A DNA stretch of 5,547 bases, from contig CAMNHG010000094.1 in assembly GCA_946539105.1 (NCBI GenBank), forward strand, positions 1 to 5,547, given 5' to 3'. Source of the DNA: an uncultured Clostridia bacterium (GTDB lineage Bacteria > Bacillota > Clostridia > Oscillospirales > Acutalibacteraceae). Of this stretch, positions 1 to 4,576 are shown piece by piece. The notes beneath the pieces are model-generated. The model was not told where the DNA came from and ran no database searches. It worked only from the letters and a program-made list of their open reading frames with translations. The position numbers and the translations under genes were made by a program. The stretch's first letter is position 1, and the number at the start of each line of letters is the position of its first letter.

Positions 1-13
1 GCAAAAGCGAGCG

Positions 14-41
14 TTCCTATCACGCCGATTTTTGATAGGAA
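14..41. repeat. Perfect 9-bp inverted repeat (hairpin)
   Basis: TTCCTATCA at 14-22 is exactly complementary to TGATAGGAA at 33-41, with a 10-nt loop. Neither strand shows a U-tract directly after the stem, so it is not a textbook intrinsic terminator. A related word, TTCCTGTCA, follows at 51-59. It lies about 90 bp downstream of the stop of the HD gene (minus strand) and could act as a 3' hairpin, but that is inference. Confidence 0.5.
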
Positions 42-60
42 AAATATGTTTCCTGTCAGC

Positions 61-83
61 GGGCGTGCAATGCACGCCCCTAC
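61..83 (-). repeat. REP-like hairpin with abutting GTAG (copy 1)
   Basis: The arms GGGCGTGC (61-68) and GCACGCCC (72-79) are perfectly complementary around a 3-nt loop. Positions 80-83 read CTAC, so on the minus strand GTAG directly precedes the stem. The same GTAG-plus-hairpin layout occurs twice near 4449-4531. In REP elements mobilised by RAYT (TnpA-REP, Y1 HUH) transposases, a GTAG tetranucleotide 5' of the hairpin is the known hallmark. No transposase gene is present here, so these would be non-autonomous copies. The element lies 47 bp beyond the stop codon of the HD-domain gene. Confidence 0.6.
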
Positions 84-110
84 AATCATAACCAAACGTA
101 AAACGACTGA

Positions 111-145
111 AATTATCCATTATCAACTTTCAATTATCAATTATC
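111..145. repeat. Degenerate 7-bp tandem repeat array 1 (consensus AATTATC)
   Basis: Five consecutive heptamers begin at 111, 118, 125, 132 and 139: AATTATC, CATTATC, AACTTTC, AATTATC and AATTATC. The period is exactly 7 and most units end in ATC or TTC. The array overlaps the 3' end of the minus-strand HD gene and supplies its last codons and stop. A similar array lies at 1381-1415. The units resemble the short heptamer repeats scattered in intergenic DNA of some clostridia and cyanobacteria; their function is unknown. Confidence 0.6.
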
Positions 146-732
146 TTATTCCCCTCAACACCGGGCATAATAAAATTATTCAGCGAATAATCCCACAGCT
201 TTTCCGAGCCCTCGGGGGTGATTTCGTTTCGCTTCAGAATTTGGCTGAGCTTTATTTTATTCTCCGCCCAGACCTTGCCGCCTGTCGAATTATTGAGCAT
301 TGCAGGCTGAATGTTGTCCATCGTGTGGGCAAACTTCGATTCAGGCGTTTCTTCCGCCTCAAATTCGTCCCACAGAGCCCTGTACTTTTTTGCCTGGTCA
401 TCGGGCAGAATATTAAAAATCCTCTCCGCCGCCTTAAGCTCGCGCTCGCGCTGGCTTAGCTTGGCACCTTCGTCGTAGGCGTAGGTGTCGCCTGCGTCAA
501 TCTCGACGATATCGTGAATCAAAATCATCGTGACGGTTTTCAGCACGTCAATTTTTTCATTGGCGTGTTCGCTCAGCAGCACGCACATCAGCGCGGCGTG
601 CCACGCGTGCTCCGCATCGTTTTCGGCGGTTTTGCCGTCGCTGAGCAGTGTGCGCCGTTTTATCCGCTTTTCCTTGTCGGCTTCAAGGCAGAACTCAAAC
701 TGCCGTTTCAGCCTGTTGTCCATATCGCTCAT
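130..732 (-). CDS. HD-domain phosphohydrolase, YfbR/HDDC2-like 5'-(deoxy)nucleotidase
   Basis: This 200-residue protein, close to the 199 of E. coli YfbR, probably removes the 5'-phosphate of (deoxy)nucleoside monophosphates in the cytoplasm using a divalent metal. Visible HD residues are H42 (in AEHAWHA), H73-D74 and E77 (in HDIVEIDAGD), D82 and D139 (in HTMDNIQPAM); the spacing H-D-x2-E-x4-D matches YfbR. R27 lines up with YfbR R18, but the Trp that follows it in YfbR is Thr28 here. The start ATG overlaps the stop of the upstream dCMP deaminase gene as ATGA (729-732) with only a weak GAAAG before it, so translation is probably coupled; a second ATG three codons in is less likely. The last few codons and the stop lie in a heptamer repeat array. 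Substrate is inferred from family and neighbour. It could be another HD hydrolase with different specificity. Confidence 0.83.
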   Translation of the reverse strand: MSDMDNRLKRQFEFCLEADKEKRIKRRTLLSDGKTAENDAEHAWHAALMCVLLSEHANEKIDVLKTVTMILIHDIVEIDAGDTYAYDEGAKLSQRERELKAAERIFNILPDDQAKKYRALWDEFEAEETPESKFAHTMDNIQPAMLNNSTGGKVWAENKIKLSQILKRNEITPEGSEKLWDYSLNNFIMPGVEGNKIIDN

Positions 733-1208
733 CTTTCAAAATCCAGCGTTATTTCTTTTTTACCGGTTTTGAAAACCGTCAGCTTAACGCCTGCCGACTG
801 CAGCATTTTCTTTGAGGCGACCGTTGCGGGGGTATCGGCGTACTTGTCGTAAAGGTAAACAATCTCCGCTATTCCCGACTGAATAATCGCCTTTGCGCAC
901 TCGTTGCAGGGGAACAAATCGACGTACAGCTTGGCACCTTTAAGATCTTTTCCTCTCGCGTTCAAAATCGCGTTTAGCTCGGCGTGAACAACGTAGTTGT
1001 ACTTTGTGTCGTCGCCCTCGCGCTCCCACGGATAATCGTCGTCGGAACAGCCGTAGGGAAAGCCGTTATAGCCGGTTGACAGAATAATGTTGTTGCTGTC
1101 AACAATGCACGCGCCGACCTGAGTGTTGGGATCCTTACTGCGCTTAGCCGCAAGCAGTGCAACGCCCATAAAATATTCGTCCCAATTAATATAGTCCATC
1201 CGTTTCAT
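729..1208 (-). CDS. Deoxycytidylate (dCMP) deaminase, eukaryote/T4-type
   Basis: This 159-residue cytosolic zinc enzyme converts dCMP to dUMP, the precursor for thymidylate synthase. The zinc site is clear: H75-A-E77 (HAELNA), with the catalytic Glu, and P100-C101-x2-C104 (PCNEC). The motifs SKDPNTQVGA (24-33) and GYNGFPYGCSDD (46-57), then the TKY segment at 68-70, closely match animal DCTD as I remember it. In DCTD and T4 enzymes the GYNG region takes part in allosteric control by dCTP/dTTP, so similar regulation is plausible. The start at 1208 is supported by AGGAG (1217-1221) with an 8-nt spacer; the ATG three codons later lies too far from it. It is the first gene of a unit with the HD nucleotidase (ATGA overlap), pointing to pyrimidine deoxynucleotide salvage. 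In Bacillus the corresponding gene is called comEB, but I do not assign that symbol because this protein is shorter and more DCTD-like. A tRNA or cytidine deaminase is unlikely given the DCTD-specific motifs. Confidence 0.93.
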   Translation of the reverse strand: MKRMDYINWDEYFMGVALLAAKRSKDPNTQVGACIVDSNNIILSTGYNGFPYGCSDDDYPWEREGDDTKYNYVVHAELNAILNARGKDLKGAKLYVDLFPCNECAKAIIQSGIAEIVYLYDKYADTPATVASKKMLQSAGVKLTVFKTGKKEITLDFER

Positions 1209-1225
1209 AAAAACAACTCCTTTTG

Positions 1226-1260
1226 TTTTAGAGTTTAGTGTTTAGAGTTTAGAGTTTAGT
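1226..1260. repeat. 7-bp tandem repeat array 2 (consensus GTTTAGW)
   Basis: Five units of exactly 7 bp start at 1226, 1233, 1240, 1247 and 1254: TTTTAGA, GTTTAGT, GTTTAGA, GTTTAGA and GTTTAGT. The array sits just upstream of the dCMP deaminase ribosome binding site. If the candidate promoter at 1284-1313 is used, it would be transcribed in that gene's 5' leader, where it reads as CTCTAAA/CACTAAA units. It shares the 7-bp period, but not the consensus, with the arrays at 111 and 1381. Confidence 0.75.
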
Positions 1261-1283
1261 GAATGGTCGCTTCGCTCCGATTT

Positions 1284-1313
1284 ATAATATTGCAGAGCTT
1301 TAGGAAAAGTTAA
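1284..1313 (-). promoter_or_regulatory. Candidate sigma-A promoter for the dCMP deaminase-HD unit
   Basis: On the minus strand TTAACT (1313-1308) is followed after 18 nt by TATTAT (1289-1284), matching the TTGACA/TATAAT consensus at 4 and 5 of 6 positions. Transcription would start near 1277, giving a leader of about 70 nt that contains heptamer array 2. The region is AT-rich, so a chance match is possible. Confidence 0.35.
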
Positions 1314-1339
1314 TTTCGATCCATATTAATTCATTCGGG

Positions 1340-1355
1340 CACAAAACGTTTCGTG
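1340..1355. promoter_or_regulatory. LacI-operator-like imperfect palindrome
   Basis: CACAAAACGTTTCGTG is a 16-bp palindrome centred on CG, with one mismatched pair of positions and a perfect AAACGTTT core. LacI-family regulators such as PurR bind sites with this kind of central AAACGTTT. It lies about 27 bp upstream of the candidate deaminase -35 box and about 130 bp upstream of the trkA promoter. No regulator gene is in the window; this is a suggestion only. Confidence 0.2.
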
Positions 1356-1380
1356 AAAGCCAACCTGTCCACTCGACCGA

Positions 1381-1415
1381 AATTTTCCATTATCCATTTT
1401 CAACTGTCAATTTTT
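1381..1415. repeat. Degenerate 7-bp tandem repeat array 3 (AATTTTC/CATTATC type)
   Basis: The heptamers AATTTTC, CATTATC, CATTTTC, AACTGTC and AATTTTT begin at 1381, 1388, 1395, 1402 and 1409. They have the same period, orientation and similar units as array 1 (111-145). The word TCCATTATC is shared exactly and the similarity extends a few bases upstream. The array lies about 70 bp before the trkA promoter. Confidence 0.55.
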
Positions 1416-1484
1416 ATTTTACCATATTATTTTGCTTTATGAAAGTACAAAAGGTGGTTTTTATCAAAAAAATTTCTTTTTATA

Positions 1485-1513
1485 TTGATTTTTAGTTATA
1501 AAAGGTGTATTAT
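1485..1513 (+). promoter_or_regulatory. Sigma-A-type promoter of trkAH
   Basis: TTGATT (1485-1490) and TATTAT (1508-1513) are separated by exactly 17 nt, each with good consensus match, and lie in an AT-rich stretch that could act as an UP element. Transcription would start near 1520, giving a leader of about 48 nt to the trkA ATG. This promoter overlaps the upstream in-frame GTG at 1505, which argues against that codon as the start. Confidence 0.6.
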
Positions 1514-1555
1514 GACGTTAACTTAAACGGAAATTTGTATTATACCGTAAATATA

Positions 1556-1561
1556 AGAGGG
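1556..1561 (+). promoter_or_regulatory. Ribosome binding site that fixes the trkA start
   Basis: AGAGGG lies 6 nt before ATG 1568, and translation from that ATG begins directly with the Rossmann strand MKIIIVGCG. The in-frame GTG 63 nt upstream has no such site, overlaps the -10 box and would add 21 residues that the family lacks. Confidence 0.8.
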
Positions 1562-1567
1562 TTTAGT

Positions 1568-2926
1568 ATGAAGATAATTATTGTCGGTTGCGGAAAAGTA
1601 GGCACATCCATCGCGACCGAGCTTGATTCCGAGGGACACCAGCTTAGGCTGGTGGATACCAACAAATACGCCGTAAGAAGGCTGTCGGATTCCATTGACG
1701 CCATGGGAATCGAGGGCAACGGAGCTACCTATGAAACCTTGGCTGAGGCTGAGGTATCCTCGGCGGATTTGGTTATCGCAGCCACGGCGCGTGACGAGGT
1801 AAACCTGTACACCTGCCTTATGGCGAAAAACTCAGGAGCGAAAAACACGATCGCCAGAGTAAGAAACCCGGAGTACACCAACGACCTTTTCAGGGTTAAG
1901 GACGCTCTGGGACTTTCAATGTCGATAAACCCGGAGCTTACCGCGGCTATTGAAATCAGCAGGCTGTTAAGGTATTCCGGAGCTTTGGAAATCGACAGCT
2001 TCTCAAAGGGCGCGGCGGACTTAATAAAGGTATGCGTTCCCGAGACCTCGCCGATTGCCGGCAAGGCTGTAAGCAAAATCGACATCCAAAAGGGCAAGGT
2101 TCGAATCTGCACCGTCGAGCGCGGCAGAGACGTGTTTATCCCTAACGGCGATTTTGTAATTCAGGCAGGCGACAAGGTAAGCGTAGCCGCAAAGCCGGAT
2201 ATCGCGACAAAATTCTTCAAAAAAGCGAACATCTCAACCGGCAGGTGCCGCGACATCGTAATTTTGGGCGGCGGCAGAATTTCATACTATCTCGCTCAAA
2301 AAATGCTCAAGGGCGGCGCGAGCGTCAAAATTATCGAGAAAAACCAGGGACGCTGCGAAGAGCTTGCCGATTCGCTCCACGACGCCACAATAATTAACGG
2401 CGACTGTATGGATCAGGACCTTTTGTTAAGCGAAGGCATTGAGCACGCCGAAGGCGTAGTCGCGCTGATGGACTACGACGAGGAAAACATCCTCGCCTCA
2501 ATGTACATCAAAAGCGTTTCTAAGGCAAAGGTCATCACAAAGGTGAACAACGCCTCGTTCAGCAGCATAGTTGAAAAGCTCGATTTGGAGCACGTAATCA
2601 ACCCAAAGAGCATCGCCGGCGAGTACATCGCGCGTTACATCAGGGCTATGCAGAACTCAATGGGCAGCAACGTAGAAACCCTTTACAGGCTCAGCGAGGA
2701 CAGGGTAGAGGCTCTCGAGTTCAGGGCAAAGTCAACTACAAGGGTAGCGGCAATTCCGCTTGCGCAGCTCAACCTGAAGGATGATTTGCAGATTATCTGC
2801 ATAGGCAGAAGGGGCAAGATTATTCTCCCCACCGGCACAGATTGTATTATGCCCGACGACAGGGTTGTTGTTGTAACAAAGCACAAGGGCTTAAGCGACC
2901 TTGATGATATTTTGAGCAGGCGTTGA
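1568..2926 (+). CDS. trkA: Trk system potassium uptake regulatory subunit TrkA
   Basis: This 452-residue cytoplasmic protein forms the nucleotide-binding gating ring of the Trk K+ uptake system on the inner face of TrkH. The domain order is RCK_N, RCK_C, RCK_N, RCK_C, the two-module layout of TrkA rather than the single-module KtrA. The first Rossmann motif is G7-C-G9-K-V-G12 with acidic D30 at the end of strand 2, as expected for NAD(H) binding. The first RCK_C spans about 150-210. The second Rossmann domain starts about 229 with GGGRIS (234-239) and E258, and here the last motif position is Ser instead of Gly. The final RCK_C covers about 370-440. The length is near E. coli TrkA (458). The start at ATG 1568 is chosen from the ribosome binding site and family N-terminus. 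It lies 6 bp before trkH in the same operon. Adenine nucleotides are the expected gating ligands from family knowledge. Confidence 0.95.
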   Translation: MKIIIVGCGKVGTSIATELDSEGHQLRLVDTNKYAVRRLSDSIDAMGIEGNGATYETLAEAEVSSADLVIAATARDEVNLYTCLMAKNSGAKNTIARVRNPEYTNDLFRVKDALGLSMSINPELTAAIEISRLLRYSGALEIDSFSKGAADLIKVCVPETSPIAGKAVSKIDIQKGKVRICTVERGRDVFIPNGDFVIQAGDKVSVAAKPDIATKFFKKANISTGRCRDIVILGGGRISYYLAQKMLKGGASVKIIEKNQGRCEELADSLHDATIINGDCMDQDLLLSEGIEHAEGVVALMDYDEENILASMYIKSVSKAKVITKVNNASFSSIVEKLDLEHVINPKSIAGEYIARYIRAMQNSMGSNVETLYRLSEDRVEALEFRAKSTTRVAAIPLAQLNLKDDLQIICIGRRGKIILPTGTDCIMPDDRVVVVTKHKGLSDLDDILSRR

Positions 2927-2932
2927 TTATAA

Positions 2933-4384
2933 ATGATTAATAAACGGATGATTGTATATATCCTCGGCTGGGTTTTGATTGTCGAGGGCGTGGCAATGCA
3001 GGTCTGCACAATCACGTCCGTCATTTACCGCGAGCACGAGGGACTTTACTTCTTGATTATCGGAGCGGTTAGCACCGGAATCGGAGTAATCTGCGTAAAA
3101 TTCAAAAAACAAAAGAATATGGTGCTGTACCAAAAGGCAGGCTTTGCCGCCACGGCTCTGAGCTGGATTTTGCTCTCGCTTGTAGGCTGTCTGCCGTTTT
3201 GGCTCAGCGGAGAAATCCCGGTTTTCACAGACGCTCTCTTTGAGACTGTATCGGGCTTTACCACCACCGGAGCCACAATTTTGACCGAGGTCGAAAAGCT
3301 CAGCCACGGTATGCTGATGTGGCGAAGCCTTATGAACTGGCTGGGCGGTATGGGCGTAATCGTCTTTTTGCTCGCGCTTATTCCAAAGCTGGGCGGTCAG
3401 CAGAACATTTATCTGATGAAGGCTGAAAGCCCCGGCCCGATTATCGGCAAGGCGGTGCCGCATATGCGCGACTACGCCGCTTTGCTTTACGGAATTTACT
3501 TCGGACTTACCGCGCTTGAGTGCATACTTCTGCTCTGCGGCGGAATGGAGTTTTTCGACGCTATCAACACCAGCTTCGCGACCGCCGGCACAGGCGGCTT
3601 CGGCGTAAGAAATACAAATATGGCAGCGTACCAAGGCTATTATCTGCAAACGGTAATCGCCGTGTTTATGATGCTTTTCGGAATAAACTTTTCGTTCTAT
3701 ATCCTACTTATTGCGCGCAAGTTCAAGCAGGCTTTCAGGATTACCGAGCTGTGGTTTTACCTCGGAATCATCGTTCTTTCGACGGTGATTATCGGCTTTA
3801 ACATTATGCCGCGCTATCACGACGTTCATGAATCGTTCCACCAGAGCTTTTTCTATGTGTCGTCAATAATCACCACCACCGGCTTCGGCATCGGCGATAT
3901 AAACGACTGGCCAATGCTCTCAAAGGGAATTATTTTGATTATCACCTTTATCGGAGCAATGGCAGGCAGTACGGGCGGCGGCTTTAAGGTTTCGCGAATC
4001 GTTCTGCTCGCCAAGGAGGCAAAAAAGGAGGTCAAGCTCCTTATCCATCCGCGCAACGTCCGCGCGGTAAAGATGGACGGCAAGGCGATAGACCACAACA
4101 TTATGCGCACCACCTCGGTGTTTTTGGTGCTCTACCTTATGATATTTATCGGCAGCTTTCTGCTTGTGTCAATCGAGGGCAAGGACTTTGTAACCAGCTT
4201 TACCTCGATTGCCGCGACTCTGAACAACACCGGACCGGGCATGTCGCTGGTAGGTCCCGTGGGCAACTACGCGACGTTCACGCATTTTTCAAAGTTTGTA
4301 ATGATATTCGATATGCTGGCCGGAAGGCTGGAGATTTTCCCGATTATCATTCTCTTTGCGCCGTCAATTTGGAAGAAAGTATAA
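2933..4384 (+). CDS. trkH: Trk system potassium uptake membrane subunit TrkH
   Basis: This 483-residue polytopic membrane protein is the K+-translocating subunit of the Trk system. The four membrane-pore-membrane repeats are marked by their filter loops: TTTGAT (110-115), TAGTGGFG (217-224), TTTGFG (314-319) and NNTGPG (431-436). Glycine is kept in all four filters, which in the Trk/Ktr/HKT family goes with K+ rather than Na+ selectivity. AGSTGGGFK (344-352), after the third pore, fits the glycine-rich intramembrane gate loop. Hydrophobic helices flank each loop and two N-terminal helices (about 7-30 and 37-56) precede the core, as in TrkH and unlike the shorter KtrB. No good Shine-Dalgarno lies at normal distance (AGCAGG ends 12 nt upstream, inside trkA), so coupling to trkA across the 6-nt gap is likely. 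An in-frame ATG at 2948 is a less likely alternative start. The C-terminus, LEIFPIIILF then SIWKKV, is typical. Confidence 0.96.
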   Translation: MINKRMIVYILGWVLIVEGVAMQVCTITSVIYREHEGLYFLIIGAVSTGIGVICVKFKKQKNMVLYQKAGFAATALSWILLSLVGCLPFWLSGEIPVFTDALFETVSGFTTTGATILTEVEKLSHGMLMWRSLMNWLGGMGVIVFLLALIPKLGGQQNIYLMKAESPGPIIGKAVPHMRDYAALLYGIYFGLTALECILLLCGGMEFFDAINTSFATAGTGGFGVRNTNMAAYQGYYLQTVIAVFMMLFGINFSFYILLIARKFKQAFRITELWFYLGIIVLSTVIIGFNIMPRYHDVHESFHQSFFYVSSIITTTGFGIGDINDWPMLSKGIILIITFIGAMAGSTGGGFKVSRIVLLAKEAKKEVKLLIHPRNVRAVKMDGKAIDHNIMRTTSVFLVLYLMIFIGSFLLVSIEGKDFVTSFTSIAATLNNTGPGMSLVGPVGNYATFTHFSKFVMIFDMLAGRLEIFPIIILFAPSIWKKV

Positions 4385-4448
4385 GAATTAACGTTTGATT
4401 TAAAACCGGACATTGAATAATGAGGTAAACGCTGTTTTATCACAAAAA

Positions 4449-4472
4449 GTAGGGTTCGGTCTTGACCGAACC
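4449..4472 (+). repeat. REP-like hairpin with abutting GTAG (copy 2)
   Basis: GTAG at 4449-4452 directly precedes a perfect palindrome with arms GGTTCGGTC (4453-4461) and GACCGAACC (4464-4472) around TT. It faces copy 3, giving an inverted pair 83 bp long end to end (4449-4531), like a BIME (paired REP element). It begins 64 bp after the trkH stop. There is no U-tract after the stem, so it is a poor terminator on its own, though it could stabilise the trkAH mRNA 3' end. Confidence 0.65.
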
Positions 4473-4507
4473 GCGGCTTGGGCACATTAGTTGTTTTCTG
4501 GGATTGC

Positions 4508-4531
4508 GGGTCGGTCAAGACCGACCCCTAC
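4508..4531 (-). repeat. REP-like hairpin with abutting GTAG (copy 3)
   Basis: The arms GGGTCGGTC (4508-4516) and GACCGACCC (4519-4527) surround AA and are followed by CTAC (4528-4531), which is GTAG on the minus strand. Read on that strand it differs from copy 2 by one base in each arm, and the two changes restore pairing. A short T run (4535-4539) follows a few bases after the stem, so weak terminator activity downstream of trkH is conceivable. Confidence 0.65.
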
Positions 4532-4566
4532 AGCTTTTTAGCGGATTTTTATCATTCTTATATAAT

Positions 4567-4572
4567 TGAGGA
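4567..4572 (+). promoter_or_regulatory. Ribosome binding site of apbE
   Basis: TGAGGA lies 4 nt before ATG 4577, which opens a lipoprotein signal peptide. This pairing fixes the start. A TATAAT directly before it (4561-4566) is too close to serve as this gene's -10 box. Confidence 0.7.
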
Positions 4573-4576
4573 ATAT

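Larger units (their letters stand above)
1209..1567. other. Divergent intergenic region between dCMP deaminase and trkA
   Basis: This 359-bp gap has no credible gene. It holds, from left to right, the deaminase ribosome binding site, a heptamer array (1226-1260), a candidate minus-strand promoter (1284-1313), an AAACGTTT-centred palindrome (1340-1355), a second heptamer array (1381-1415), an AT-rich tract (about 1409-1500), the trkA promoter (1485-1513) and a short trkA leader. A c-di-AMP (ydaO) riboswitch, which controls K+ transporters in other Firmicutes, is not seen, and the roughly 48-nt leader is too short for one. Confidence 0.8.

Noticed and set aside
46..459. Plus-strand open frame of 137 codons at the left edge
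   Set aside because: It crosses the REP hairpin and heptamer array and then runs antisense to the well-supported HD gene. The protein shows no recognisable family.
1505..1567. GTG at 1505 as the trkA start
   Set aside because: It would overlap the -10 box of the best promoter, lacks a ribosome binding site and adds 21 residues absent from TrkA proteins. ATG 1568 has AGAGGG at a good distance.
1514..1567. c-di-AMP (ydaO) riboswitch or other leader RNA before trkA
   Set aside because: The leader from the predicted start site is only about 48 nt and shows no stable stem set, whereas ydaO elements need well over 100 nt.
2927..3649. Long open frame of 240 codons on the minus strand antisense to trkH
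   Set aside because: It lies almost wholly within trkH on the opposite strand. Its translation is low-complexity, hydrophilic and Cys/His/Gln-rich without a recognisable domain, and no ribosome binding site was noted. It is a shadow of trkH codon usage.
3853..4113. Other minus-strand open frames inside trkA, trkH and apbE (for example 1729-2112, 4625-4957)
   Set aside because: All are antisense to strong plus-strand genes with clear family motifs, and none shows a recognisable domain.
4395..4421. TTGATT with AATAAT downstream of trkH as a promoter for apbE
   Set aside because: The spacer is only 15 nt and the -10 match is moderate. Transcripts would also have to run through the REP pair. 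I could not support it.
4561..4566. TATAAT as the -10 box of apbE
   Set aside because: Transcription would begin after the ribosome binding site, and no good -35 sits 16-18 nt upstream (4538-4543 reads TTAGCG). It is probably chance AT-richness; the real promoter is not obvious to me.
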